Shown here: one piece after another, positions 36,434-45,505 of the stretch
Layout: each line of letters starts with the position of its first letter
Position numbering within the stretch: the first letter of the stretch is position 1
From: Paramuribaculum sp905193485
Lineage (GTDB): Bacteria; Bacteroidota; Bacteroidia; Bacteroidales; Muribaculaceae
Assembly (NCBI GenBank): GCA_902472485.1
Contig: CABROH010000002.1
Location: 18,184 to 82,183, forward strand
DNA: 64,000 bases
Direction: 5' to 3'
Notes under the pieces: model-generated
What the model was told of the DNA's origin: nothing
What the model saw: the letters and a program-made list of their open reading frames with translations, nothing else
Databases searched by the model: none
Made by a program: the position numbers and the translations under genes

Positions 36434-37339
36434 ATGAAATATTTAATTGCCCTCACCGCTATGCTTGCCGCTCTATGCGCCAAGGCTCAGGACAACACCT
36501 TCTTCCAGCTCCCAGTGATTCCCGACGAACTGCAGACTCTTCAAGATCGCTCGGACTATATGGTAAAGCACTACTGGGATTTCTGCGATCTCAACAAATC
36601 GTTCTCCTCACGTGACAAAATGGCTGACGCCTTCGATGTTTATCTGTCATTTATGCCTTACGCTTCAGCGGAAACCGTCTATGCAGAGGTAGACAGATTT
36701 ATGGAAAAAATCGGCAAAAAGCCCGAAAACGTACTGTTTATCGGCGAACTCGCCGAGGGAAAACTTTACAGCGATACGGCAGAAATGCAGAGCGACGAAT
36801 TGTTTTTGCTTTTCGCCAACGCTATAGTGAAAAACAAGAAAGTCGACAAAACATCAAAACTTCGTTACCAGCACCTGTCGAATGTGCTCACGGCCAGCGC
36901 TCCGGGCTCTTTGGCACCGAAATTCAACTACACCGGCCTCAATGGTGAAAATGGCACTTTCGCTGTCGACACCACCAAAACGGGCACCATATTGTTTTTC
37001 AACGATCCTGACTGCGAGGACTGCCGCATGGCTCGTCTGCGCCTTGACACAGACATTCTCACCCGCAAGATGATAGATGGCGGCCGCATGGCGCTCGTAA
37101 GCGTATATCCGTCCGAGCCTTCAACCGAATGGCGCGAACAAGCCGCTGGTTATCCCTCATCATGGATTTCCGTGGCTTCGGATGATGTCAACGAGCTATA
37201 TGATATGCGTGTGATGCCGATGTTCTACGTCATCAATCCCAATGGAGCCATACTGCTGAAGACAGTCAATGTCAACGACATTATCGATATAATGGCACGC
37301 CTGAACCAAAGGCTCGCCACGACATCCGACACCGACTGA
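36434..37339 (+). CDS. DUF5106 thioredoxin-like periplasmic protein
   Basis: 301 residues with a signal peptide (cut after AKA, residue 18). The N-terminal half is a DUF5106 helical domain (MVKHYWDFCDLNK...). The C-terminal half is a thioredoxin fold of the TlpA/AhpC type: APKFNYTGLNGENGTFAVD, then ILFFNDPDCEDCRMAR with a CxxC pair (CEDC, about residues 195-198), and the cis-Pro loop MRVMPMFYVINPNG. It probably acts as a thiol-disulfide oxidoreductase in the envelope. The reduction partner is unknown. A DoxX membrane protein gene follows after 73 bp. Confidence 0.85.
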   Translation: MKYLIALTAMLAALCAKAQDNTFFQLPVIPDELQTLQDRSDYMVKHYWDFCDLNKSFSSRDKMADAFDVYLSFMPYASAETVYAEVDRFMEKIGKKPENVLFIGELAEGKLYSDTAEMQSDELFLLFANAIVKNKKVDKTSKLRYQHLSNVLTASAPGSLAPKFNYTGLNGENGTFAVDTTKTGTILFFNDPDCEDCRMARLRLDTDILTRKMIDGGRMALVSVYPSEPSTEWREQAAGYPSSWISVASDDVNELYDMRVMPMFYVINPNGAILLKTVNVNDIIDIMARLNQRLATTSDTD

Positions 37340-37412
37340 AAACGGCAAAACCCAATCAACGGTCAATTTGTTACCACACCGAATCCCAACTATAATCTAT
37401 CCCGATCAGGTC

Positions 37413-37922
37413 ATGACTAAATTCATCCAACATCTGTCGCGAATGTTTTTAATGTTCACCGGCTATACCTACAGCAATATGGCCCGACTGTTCATGCGCC
37501 TTTTTGTAGGCGTCATGTTCATGCAGTTCGGCATCCGGCATCTTGTAAACTTCACGACTCTCAGTTCGGAATTCCCCACTGTTCTTGGATGGTCACCGAC
37601 TGTCTGCCTCTCGCTGATGATCACCATCGAACTTCTATGTTCACTATGTATAATGGTGGGATTCCTGACACGGCTCATGACGATTCCACCTATTCTGTCG
37701 ATGATTGCCGCAGAATATTACATTCTGCACGATCTGCTGCCGCACACATCTGTTTATGGACTCGACAGCACCCAACCCGGATATCTGCCCATAATGTTCA
37801 TCGGAATCTATCTGTTCATTTTACTTGCCGGACCGGGCAAAATATCCCTTGATTATTTTATATCAATATTCATTATCGGACGGCAAGGCAAAGATGAAAA
37901 AGAAGCCCTCGACGAAGTGTGA
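37413..37922 (+). CDS. DoxX-family membrane protein
   Basis: 169 residues from the ATG at 37413; an upstream TTG in the same frame is unlikely. Four hydrophobic helices and the DoxX motif near MRLFVGVMFMQFGIRHLVNF identify the family. Members are small inner-membrane proteins sometimes linked to quinone or thiosulfate oxidation or to sulfur redox; most, including this one, have no proven role. It lies 73 bp after the thioredoxin-like DUF5106 gene on the same strand, which hints at a redox context but does not prove it. Confidence 0.82.
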   Translation: MTKFIQHLSRMFLMFTGYTYSNMARLFMRLFVGVMFMQFGIRHLVNFTTLSSEFPTVLGWSPTVCLSLMITIELLCSLCIMVGFLTRLMTIPPILSMIAAEYYILHDLLPHTSVYGLDSTQPGYLPIMFIGIYLFILLAGPGKISLDYFISIFIIGRQGKDEKEALDEV

Positions 37923-37989
37923 CAAAATGACACTTGGATTTATAAAACGAACCGATCATTGTTGAATTACAAAATTCCGTTAACGAGGA

Positions 37990-39096
37990 ATGAAAATAGC
38001 TGTTTTGATTTCGGGAGGCGTTGACAGTGCCGTAGCCGTCCACAAGCTTCTGGAAGAAGGTCACGAGCTCCATTTGTTTTACATCCGCATCGGTCTTGAC
38101 ACCGATGAAGGCGACTGTTCCGCCGAAGAAGATATAGAGATGTGCCGGTTTATCGCCCGGAAATATGCGTTGCCGTTTGAAGTGGTTTCGCTGCATCAGG
38201 AATATTGGGACAACGTGATGGAATATGCCTTACGCACCGTCAGAGAAGGATTGACACCCAATCCCGACATCATGTGCAACAAGATGATAAAGTTCGGATT
38301 CTTTGAAAAGCGATGGGGACATGAGTTTGACAGGACGGCGACCGGACACTATGCCACGACATTGGAACATGATGGACTCATATACCTTGGCACGGCTGCC
38401 GATCCGGTAAAAGACCAGACCGATTTTCTGGCCCGGATAAACTACAACCAGCTGAAACATCTGATATTCCCTATCGGCGACTTGCCAAAATCAAAAGTTA
38501 GGGAGATCGCCATCGCGACAGCCATGCCTAATGCCTATCGCCACGACAGTCAAGGGATCTGTTTTTTGGGGAAAATAAACTATAACGATTTCATACGCCG
38601 GCATCTTGGCGAACGTCCCGGTGCGATTGTCGACATCGCTACCGGACGTAAACTCGGCGAGCACCGTGGATTCTGGTTTCACACTATCGGCCAGCGTAAA
38701 GGCCTCGGATTAAGCGGAGGCCCCTGGTATGTCGTGAAAAAAAACGTATCTGACAATGTGATTTACGTGTCAAACGGCTATGGAACCGAGAAGCAATACG
38801 GCCGAACGCTGCATCTCGACGAAATGCATTGGATCACACGCGATCCGTGGCCTGACAATTGTAACCGGATTCCCATAAAATTTAAAAACCGCCATTCACC
38901 CGACTTTATACCCGGCATGCTTACCCGTCTGGCTGATCAAGAATATCTGATCGAGAGTGAGCGTAAGGTGCAAGGCATAGCTCCGGGACAGTTTGCCGTG
39001 ATATACGACCGCGACAACCGCATCTGTTTTGGCAGCGGAATCATCACGGGTCGCGACATTGAAAATGAAAAATCAAACGTAATCTCATATGAATGA
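37990..39096 (+). CDS. mnmA: tRNA 2-thiouridylase MnmA
   Basis: A 368-residue enzyme that thiolates U34 of tRNAs for Lys, Glu and Gln. The PP-loop SGGVDS is at residues 8-13. The catalytic cysteines are Cys96 (NPDIMCNK) and Cys191 (GICFLG), both present. The central tRNA-binding region and C-terminal beta-barrel follow in the usual order (TIGQRKGLGL, FGSGII). It overlaps the next gene by 8 bp. Many Bacteroidales carry more than one MnmA homologue, so a second copy may exist elsewhere. Confidence 0.95.
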   Translation: MKIAVLISGGVDSAVAVHKLLEEGHELHLFYIRIGLDTDEGDCSAEEDIEMCRFIARKYALPFEVVSLHQEYWDNVMEYALRTVREGLTPNPDIMCNKMIKFGFFEKRWGHEFDRTATGHYATTLEHDGLIYLGTAADPVKDQTDFLARINYNQLKHLIFPIGDLPKSKVREIAIATAMPNAYRHDSQGICFLGKINYNDFIRRHLGERPGAIVDIATGRKLGEHRGFWFHTIGQRKGLGLSGGPWYVVKKNVSDNVIYVSNGYGTEKQYGRTLHLDEMHWITRDPWPDNCNRIPIKFKNRHSPDFIPGMLTRLADQEYLIESERKVQGIAPGQFAVIYDRDNRICFGSGIITGRDIENEKSNVISYE

Positions 39097-39724
39097 ACGT
39101 ATACGTCTGAAAGTGCTCGGTCTTTCCTACTCGCAGATCCAATCCGGAGCCTACGCCCTTATATTGGCACAGATTGGCGGTCCGCACCGCATTCCGGTAG
39201 TGATCGGCGCCGCCGAAGCTCAGTCGATCGCCTTGCGCATGGAAAGCATCACCCCGCCACGCCCGATGACCCACGATCTCTTTGTCAGTTTTGCCCATGC
39301 TTTCGGCGTGAAGTTGAAAGAGGTGTTCATATATCGATTTGAAGATGGTATTTTTTCTTCCGAACTGACATTCACCGACGGAGAACGCACCGTAAAAATA
39401 GACTCACGCACCAGTGACGCTATTGCAATCGCCATGCGAACCGGCTCGCCGATCTTCACCACACGCGAGATCATCGAAGAAACCGGATTCCTTATGGAAC
39501 AGCAATCGGAAGATGCCGACGACGATGAAGCGGCTGCGGCAGGTGCCCCGGAATATGTCGAAGATGACACCACAAATGATGCAAATATGTCCGACGGACC
39601 AAAGCTCGAAAACTACACCGTCGAAGAACTTGAACGCACTCTCGCCCGCCTCATCAAACAGGAGAACTATGAAGACGCAGCACGAGTCAATGAAATCCTT
39701 AAACGAAAGAAAAACAAATCATAA
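39089..39724 (+). CDS. bifunctional nuclease (BFN/DUF151) domain protein with UVR motif
   Basis: 211 residues: an N-terminal BFN domain (about 1-135, with VVIGAAEAQSIALRME and SDAIAIAMRTGSPIFTTREI), an acidic linker (about 138-165, rich in Asp/Glu/Ala), and a C-terminal UVR motif (EELERTLARLIKQENYEDAARVNEIL), the helical hairpin found in UvrB and UvrC. Nuclease activity is reported for some BFN proteins, but the biological role is unsettled. It overlaps mnmA by 8 bp, suggesting translational coupling. Confidence 0.88.
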   Translation: MNERIRLKVLGLSYSQIQSGAYALILAQIGGPHRIPVVIGAAEAQSIALRMESITPPRPMTHDLFVSFAHAFGVKLKEVFIYRFEDGIFSSELTFTDGERTVKIDSRTSDAIAIAMRTGSPIFTTREIIEETGFLMEQQSEDADDDEAAAAGAPEYVEDDTTNDANMSDGPKLENYTVEELERTLARLIKQENYEDAARVNEILKRKKNKS

Positions 39725-39735
39725 CATCACATATC

Positions 39736-41121
39736 ATGTCTTCAATAAAAACAAAGCTGGCGGTGATGAACTTTCTGGAGTTCGCCGTCTGGGGAGCTTA
39801 TCTTACCTGCATGGGCAACTATCTCGGCAAAGCCGGAATGGGCGATGAAATCGCGTGGTTCTATGCCATCCAGGGAATAGTATCCATTTTCATGCCGACT
39901 ATAATGGGCATTATTGCCGATAAATTCGTTCAGCCGCAACGTCTGCTTGGCATTTGCCATTTTCTTGCCGGCGCCGCAATGATTGCGCTGTGTGTAATCG
40001 GCCTGCAGGATGCGCAACCCGACAAAGCGCTGTTTATAGGCATCTACACATTCAGTGTGGCATTCTATATGCCCACACTGGCCTTGTCCAATACCACAGC
40101 TTTCACGATCCTTCGCGACAAAGGATATGACACTGTAAAGGACTTCCCTCCTATACGCGTGCTCGGCACCATAGGCTTCATCGTGACAATGTGGCTCGTC
40201 AACTGCATGACATGGCAAAATGGCCGGCTCGGATTTACACTCGAGCCAAACGATTACAAGTTTCAATACACATGCATGCAATTTCTGGTGTCAGGCATCC
40301 TCAGCCTTGTGCTTTTCGCCTATTGCTTCACTCTTCCTCAATGCAAACTGATAAAGAAAACAAAGCAGTCACTCTCCGAGCAATTCGGACTTAATGCGTT
40401 CAAGCTTTTAAAACAGCGTCGCATGGCAATGTTCTTTATATTTTCCATGCTGTTGGGCATGTCGTTGCAGATTACCAATGGCTTTGCCGGTCCATTCCTG
40501 ACAAGTTTCAAAGGCAGTGGCATTGCTGAAATAGCGGAAAGCTTTGCCGCCAACAACGCCACCATGCTCGTTTCGATATCGCAGATCAGCGAAGCACTTT
40601 GCATCCTTCTCATCCCGTTCTTTCTCAAACGATTCGGCATAAAGACTGTAATGCTCATGGCTATGTCGGCATGGGTGCTCCGATTCGGGCTTTTCGGCGT
40701 CGGCAGCCCGACATTTCCCGGAGTCATACTCTTCTTCCTCTCCTGCATTGTCTACGGTGTGGCCTTCGACTTCTTCAATGTGTCGGGAGGATTGTATGTC
40801 GACAAAGAATGCGACCAGTCGATCAAGGCTTCGGCGCAAGGCTTATTTATGCTTATGACCAACGGACTCGGCGCTACAATCGGCACTTTGTCGGCAGGAG
40901 CGATAGTCAACCATTATTGTCACTGGGAAAGCCTGGGGGAAAACAATTATCTTGTAGGCGACTGGGAAACAACATGGCTGATCTTCGCAGCTTACGCTCT
41001 CGCTGTGGCCGTATTGTTCTTCCTGCTTTTTAAGGACAACAAGACCAAGACTCCCGACGGATTGTCCTCGGCGGAGGATACCGGCAACGAACCCGACGGA
41101 TACATCAACGCCAAAGTCTGA
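39736..41121 (+). CDS. MFS nucleoside permease (NupG-like)
   Basis: A 461-residue major facilitator protein with about 12 hydrophobic helices. It matches the nucleoside:H+ symporter group: MNFLEFAVWGAYLTCMGNYL at the N-terminus, GIIADKFVQPQRLLG in the loop after helix 2, FTILRDKGYDTVKDFPPIR before helix 5, and FDFFNVSGGLYVDKE in the C-terminal half. It should import nucleosides using the proton gradient; exact specificity cannot be read. It starts 11 bp after the BFN gene. Confidence 0.9.
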   Translation: MSSIKTKLAVMNFLEFAVWGAYLTCMGNYLGKAGMGDEIAWFYAIQGIVSIFMPTIMGIIADKFVQPQRLLGICHFLAGAAMIALCVIGLQDAQPDKALFIGIYTFSVAFYMPTLALSNTTAFTILRDKGYDTVKDFPPIRVLGTIGFIVTMWLVNCMTWQNGRLGFTLEPNDYKFQYTCMQFLVSGILSLVLFAYCFTLPQCKLIKKTKQSLSEQFGLNAFKLLKQRRMAMFFIFSMLLGMSLQITNGFAGPFLTSFKGSGIAEIAESFAANNATMLVSISQISEALCILLIPFFLKRFGIKTVMLMAMSAWVLRFGLFGVGSPTFPGVILFFLSCIVYGVAFDFFNVSGGLYVDKECDQSIKASAQGLFMLMTNGLGATIGTLSAGAIVNHYCHWESLGENNYLVGDWETTWLIFAAYALAVAVLFFLLFKDNKTKTPDGLSSAEDTGNEPDGYINAKV

Positions 41122-41129
41122 GCCAGGAT

Positions 41130-41909
41130 ATGATTCAGTTTTATGCGCCTGATATCGAGCGGACACTTACTCTTCCGGAAAGTGACTCGCAACATTGCGT
41201 GCGGGTTTTAAGAATGCGAGCCGGCGACGAAGTGGAAGTTATTGACGGCCGTGGACACCGTTTTCGCTGCTCACTTGTCGACGCCCATTCAAAGCATGCC
41301 GCCGTGGAAATTCTGGAACGCAGCGATATGCCCCTGGGGTGGACTCAGCAGATCACTGTCGCCGTTGCTCCGACAAAACATCTCGACAGGATAGAATGGA
41401 TGGTGGAAAAGCTCACCGAAATAGGCGTGAACCGCATCATACCGCTATTGTGCCGCCACTCGGAACGCAAAGAGATAAAAGTCGAGCGATTGCAGAAAAT
41501 AGCCGTTTCCGCCATGAAGCAAAGCCTGAAAGCCGTGTTGCCTCAAATCGACGAAATGACACCAATACGCAACGTCATTCCTCAGCTAAAAGGTGCGCAA
41601 CGCTTCGTTGCCTATTGTGATGATACCGTGCCGCGCGTCAGTCTGGCCCGCAGCTACCGGCCATATGGCGATGCCGCTGTCATGATCGGTCCGGAAGGTG
41701 ATTTTTCGCCCGAAGAAATATCTGAAGCCATCCAAGAAGGCTGGAAGCCTGTGACGCTCGGCGACAACCGTCTTCGCACCGAAACAGCCGCCATCGTAGG
41801 CTGCGATACATTTCATATTCTTGATCAGGCTCATACCCCGGTAAGCACTGACACGAATCAACCCGTGACGTCGGCTATTCAAACCGACACCAACGATACT
41901 CATCCCTGA
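41130..41909 (+). CDS. rsmE: 16S rRNA m3U1498 methyltransferase RsmE
   Basis: A 259-residue SPOUT-class enzyme that methylates N3 of U1498 in 16S rRNA. An N-terminal PUA-like domain (HCVRVLRMRAGDEVEVIDGRG) precedes the knotted SPOUT domain. Signatures are KHLDRIEWMVEKLTEIGVNRI, the SAM-binding MIGPEGDFSPEE, and LGDNRLRTETAA. About 25 residues after the SPOUT core form a low-complexity Thr/Asp/Gln tail. It starts 8 bp after the permease gene, so it is part of the same run. Confidence 0.95.
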   Translation: MIQFYAPDIERTLTLPESDSQHCVRVLRMRAGDEVEVIDGRGHRFRCSLVDAHSKHAAVEILERSDMPLGWTQQITVAVAPTKHLDRIEWMVEKLTEIGVNRIIPLLCRHSERKEIKVERLQKIAVSAMKQSLKAVLPQIDEMTPIRNVIPQLKGAQRFVAYCDDTVPRVSLARSYRPYGDAAVMIGPEGDFSPEEISEAIQEGWKPVTLGDNRLRTETAAIVGCDTFHILDQAHTPVSTDTNQPVTSAIQTDTNDTHP

Positions 41910-41926
41910 CAAAAAACAATCACACA

Positions 41927-42739
41927 ATGGAACAGATAATCAAGACCCTGACACCCTCCGATTCATTCTTCCTCCTCGCAGGACCATGCGTGATCGAAGG
42001 AGAGAAGATGGCAATGGATATTGCCGAAAACATAGTAAAAACCACAGAAACACTTGGAATACCCTACATATTCAAGGGGTCATACCGCAAAGCGAACCGG
42101 TCTCGCATCGATTCATTCACCGGCATTGGCGATCTCGAGGCTCTGACGGTGCTCCGAAAAGTGCGCGAAACATTCGGATGTCCGGTTGTAACCGACATAC
42201 ATTCGGCCGAAGAGGCAAAGATGGCTGCTGAATTCGTCGACGTTCTGCAGATCCCGGCCTTTCTGTGCCGACAGACCGACCTGCTGATCGCCGCCGCTCG
42301 CACCGGCAAAACTGTCAACATCAAAAAAGGCCAGTTTTTGTCGCCTGAAGCCATGCAGTTTGCCGTACAGAAAGTGCGTGACGCAGGCAATAACAATGTG
42401 GCTGTGACCGAACGGGGAGCAAGCTTCGGTTATCAGGACCTCATTGTCGACTATCGCGGAATTCCAGAAATGCAACGCTTCGGATGCCCCGTAATTCTCG
42501 ACGCCACCCACTCATTACAACAGCCCAACCAGCCCAAAGGCGTAACAGGCGGCCGACCGGATTTGATTGAAACAATTGCCCGAGCCGGCATTGCAGTCGG
42601 TGCCGACGGTCTTTTCATCGAAACCCATCCTGACCCGGCTACAGCCAAAAGCGACGGTGCAAACATGCTCCCGCTGCACGAACTGCACGAACTGCTTCGC
42701 CGACTGAAAGCGATTAGAGAAACAATTGCCCGCTTCTGA
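41927..42739 (+). CDS. kdsA: 3-deoxy-8-phosphooctulonate synthase KdsA
   Basis: A 270-residue enzyme condensing arabinose 5-phosphate with phosphoenolpyruvate to Kdo-8-phosphate for lipopolysaccharide. The TIM-barrel signatures are LLAGPCVIEG, FKGSYRKANRSR, DVLQIPAFLCRQTDLL, NIKKGQFLSPE, ERGASFGY, and LDATHSLQQPN with FIETHPDPA near the end. Metal-dependent KdsA has a Cys early in the barrel. Here the Asn-type sequence KANRSR suggests the metal-independent form, which is inference. It lies 17 bp after rsmE. Confidence 0.95.
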   Translation: MEQIIKTLTPSDSFFLLAGPCVIEGEKMAMDIAENIVKTTETLGIPYIFKGSYRKANRSRIDSFTGIGDLEALTVLRKVRETFGCPVVTDIHSAEEAKMAAEFVDVLQIPAFLCRQTDLLIAAARTGKTVNIKKGQFLSPEAMQFAVQKVRDAGNNNVAVTERGASFGYQDLIVDYRGIPEMQRFGCPVILDATHSLQQPNQPKGVTGGRPDLIETIARAGIAVGADGLFIETHPDPATAKSDGANMLPLHELHELLRRLKAIRETIARF

Positions 42740-42749
42740 CCGACCGACT

Positions 42750-44321
42750 ATGATACGCAGGCTGTTGATCATATTTTATGCTACGGCATTTATTGTCGCA
42801 GGCTGTTCGTGTGAATCTCCGAGAATCAACGAACATTCCGCCGCCAACAAAAGAATATTGCAACTGCTTGATGACGAAATTGACAACCGACAAAACTACA
42901 TCGACATCCGGCAGCACACGATCGACTCACTGCGCAAAGTGATAGCCCGGCATTCTGACGACACCAAGACTCTTGGGACTCTTGCTTCCGTATACACTTC
43001 ATTCAATAACGATTCTGCGCTGGCGGTCTATGACCGCGCATATAATATCGCCAAGACAAACGGACTCGATTCGACAGCAATGCGTTTCCGCATAAACCGT
43101 GCTTCCCTGCTCCCTCTTGCAGGATTCATTAATGAAGCAATCAATGAATACACCTCATTGAACGCCGATTCCATGTCGGTTGACGACCGGATCAACTACT
43201 ACACCAACGGGCGCCAGATGTATTCGTTCATCAGTGCCTATTACCACAGATTTCCTGAAGCGAGAAAGCACTATCTCGTCCTTTCGCTTGATGCTCAGCG
43301 CCGATTGCTTGAATTGCTTCCGCATGAATCGATCGACTATCAGCTCAATAAGGCCGAGTATTGTTATCTCACAAAAGATTATGCATTAAGCGAGGCAATG
43401 CTGCACAATCTTATCGCCGAGCTTGACCCGGACGACAACAGATATGCCCGTGCAACACATATCCTTGCCGACATAAATCACGTGCGCAACGACAACGATG
43501 GCGTGACACGTTATCTTGCACTTTCGGCCATTTCCGACATCCGCAATGCCACACGCGAAGTGACTTCACTGCAGGAGCTTGGTCAGAAAATGTTTGAACA
43601 GGATGATATTGTCCGCGCACACGATTATCTCTACACGGCTCTCCGCAACGCCGTGGAATGCAATGCCGAAACACGTATGATACAAGTTGCCGAGGCAATG
43701 CCGCTCATCGAAACCGTTCACCAGAAAGAGCTGTCATCATCGCGCCATCGTCTTTATCTTGTGATCGCGCTTATGGCGCTAAGCCTCGTGCTGCTGATAA
43801 TCGTTCTGGCCGTACTAAGGATAAAAATGCGACAGATGCGGCAGCTTCAGATGCACTATCTTCAGGCTAATGCCACCAAAGAAGTGTATATCAGCCAGTT
43901 TCTCAACCTCTGTTCAATATACATGAACAAACTGAAGCAATTTTGCAATATTGCCAACCGTAAGATCAGCACCGGCAAGGTTGATGACCTATACCAACTC
44001 ACCAAATCAGGCAAATTCATCGAGAATCAGTCGAAAGAATTTTACGAAATATTCGACAACGCATTCATACACATCTATCCTGGCTTTGTGGAGAGTGTCA
44101 ATTCCTTGCTGCGTCCCGACGCTCAGATCACGCTCGGGCAAGGCGAACATCTCAACACGGATCTTCGCATTCTCGCATTCATGCGCCTCGGCATCTCCGA
44201 CACCGCACGGATCGCACAGATTCTCAATTATAGCGTAAATACCATCTACGCCTACCGTAACCGATTGAAAGCACGTGCCATCAACCGGGAAACATTCGAA
44301 ACTGACATTCAACGTTGCTGA
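42750..44321 (+). CDS. DUF6377-type membrane-bound transcriptional regulator
   Basis: 523 residues from ATG 42750, 10 bp after kdsA. The N-terminus has a lipoprotein-like hydrophobic signal (AFIVAGC, Cys19). A TPR-rich helical sensor region (about 40-325) follows, then one membrane helix (YLVIALMALSLVLLIIVLAVL, near 340-360), a coiled segment, and a C-terminal domain ending in a LuxR-like helix-turn-helix (RIAQILNYSVNTIYAYRNRL). This is the DUF6377 arrangement known in Bacteroides, where such proteins span the inner membrane and regulate adjacent genes. Here the neighbours are housekeeping genes, so the target is not obvious. A second lipid-like Cys (Cys21) is also present. Confidence 0.85.
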   Translation: MIRRLLIIFYATAFIVAGCSCESPRINEHSAANKRILQLLDDEIDNRQNYIDIRQHTIDSLRKVIARHSDDTKTLGTLASVYTSFNNDSALAVYDRAYNIAKTNGLDSTAMRFRINRASLLPLAGFINEAINEYTSLNADSMSVDDRINYYTNGRQMYSFISAYYHRFPEARKHYLVLSLDAQRRLLELLPHESIDYQLNKAEYCYLTKDYALSEAMLHNLIAELDPDDNRYARATHILADINHVRNDNDGVTRYLALSAISDIRNATREVTSLQELGQKMFEQDDIVRAHDYLYTALRNAVECNAETRMIQVAEAMPLIETVHQKELSSSRHRLYLVIALMALSLVLLIIVLAVLRIKMRQMRQLQMHYLQANATKEVYISQFLNLCSIYMNKLKQFCNIANRKISTGKVDDLYQLTKSGKFIENQSKEFYEIFDNAFIHIYPGFVESVNSLLRPDAQITLGQGEHLNTDLRILAFMRLGISDTARIAQILNYSVNTIYAYRNRLKARAINRETFETDIQRC

Positions 44322-44340
44322 ATGCCGCGAAACATACCTG

Positions 44341-44862
44341 TCAAGGCAGAAGCAATTGCATCAGATAGGCGTCGGAATATGATGTCGATGTCACACGAAT
44401 CCATGAGCGCAGACGTCCCGTGACAACGAATCCGGCTGTTTCAAACAACTTTCTCGAAGCAATGTTTGACGCGGATGCCGTTGCCCAAAGCTGATGAAGA
44501 CCCAATTCAAAACGGCAATAACCAGCAATGAGCCTGAGGGCACGCGACGCAAATCCCGAGCGTCGCTGCCGAGGTATTATGAATATACCGACCTCCGCTC
44601 TACGATTTTTCGTGTCGATATCCGACAAGTCGATAGTGCCTATAGTTTCACCGGATTCCGCTTCGGCTATCATGAAACGAACCTGCCCTTCCGATAGCGG
44701 ATCGGCCGAATAGCTGTCGACATATTGCCAAAGTTGATGGCGCGAGAGCGGAGCCCGCGTGCGGCCGTGGAGCCACAGCGAACGATCGTTCTCCCATAGA
44801 TAGAGCGCGTCGACATCGGATGGTTCCGGAGCCCGCAATATGATTTTCCCGTCAGTGATCAT
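44341..44862 (-). CDS. GNAT-family N-acetyltransferase (RimJ/RimL-like)
   Basis: A 173-residue acetyltransferase. The acetyl-CoA-binding motif is IPRQRRSGFASRALRLIAGYCRFELGLHQLWATASASNIASRKLFETAGF, split over motif A and B positions 93-142; IGTIDLSDIDTKNRRAEVGIFI precedes it. The N-terminal LRAPEPSDVDALYLWENDRSLW pattern is typical of RimJ/RimL and spermidine-type acetyltransferases. The substrate is unknown. Its start overlaps the end of recR by 4 bp, so the genes are translationally coupled. It converges with the DUF6377 gene at a 19-bp gap without a visible terminator. Confidence 0.87.
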   Translation of the reverse strand: MITDGKIILRAPEPSDVDALYLWENDRSLWLHGRTRAPLSRHQLWQYVDSYSADPLSEGQVRFMIAEAESGETIGTIDLSDIDTKNRRAEVGIFIIPRQRRSGFASRALRLIAGYCRFELGLHQLWATASASNIASRKLFETAGFVVTGRLRSWIRVTSTSYSDAYLMQLLLP

Positions 44863-45488
44863 TGCTGAAAGCTATCGGTGAACAGAGTGCGATGCAGAAG
44901 CGAGCGCCCCAGTGTGAGTTCGTCGGTATATTCGAGATCATTCCCTACGGCCACGCCGCGCGCGAGCTGGGTTATCTTCACATCGGGAAACGCAGCCAAC
45001 TTCCGGAAGATATAGAAATTGGTGGTGTCGCCTTCCATCGTTGCTCCGAGCGCGAGAATCACTTCTTTGACCGTCCCGTCGGCAACACGTTTCACCAGAC
45101 TGTCGATCTGAAGCATATCGGGACCGATACCCTCCATAGGTGAAATAACACCCCCGAGCACGTGATAGACACCCGCATACTGTCGTGTGCGTTCGATACT
45201 CATCACATCATTTACATTCTCGACAACGCACACTGTCGAGTGATCGCGCTGCAGCGAAGAACAGACCGGACACACCTCGGATTCCGAGATATTATGACAA
45301 ACGCTACAATAACGGATATCACGGCGCAGACTGATTATCGATTCTCCAAGCGACACGCTCTCGTCCTCAGGACGGCGCAACAGATGAAGCGCAAGTCGCA
45401 AGGCGGTCTTACGGCCAATGCCAGGCAGGCGTGACAGCTCGGTGACAGCGGTTTCGAGAAGTTGAGATGCAAATTGTTCGTCAACCAT
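44859..45488 (-). CDS. recR: recombination mediator RecR
   Basis: 209 residues, close to the usual RecR length. RecR works with RecO and RecF to load RecA on gapped DNA. Order of features: an N-terminal helix-hairpin-helix (LSRLPGIGRKTALRLALHLL), a four-cysteine zinc finger (CSVCHNISESEVCPVC), and a Toprim domain (VCVVENVNDVMSIERTRQYAGVYHVLGG). The C-terminal ATMEGDTTNFYI and ARGVAVGNDLEYTDELTL follow. It lies 17 bp after the M49 peptidase stop. Confidence 0.96.
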   Translation of the reverse strand: MVDEQFASQLLETAVTELSRLPGIGRKTALRLALHLLRRPEDESVSLGESIISLRRDIRYCSVCHNISESEVCPVCSSLQRDHSTVCVVENVNDVMSIERTRQYAGVYHVLGGVISPMEGIGPDMLQIDSLVKRVADGTVKEVILALGATMEGDTTNFYIFRKLAAFPDVKITQLARGVAVGNDLEYTDELTLGRSLLHRTLFTDSFQQ

Positions 45489-45505
45489 CCGTCAATCATT
45501 CATAT

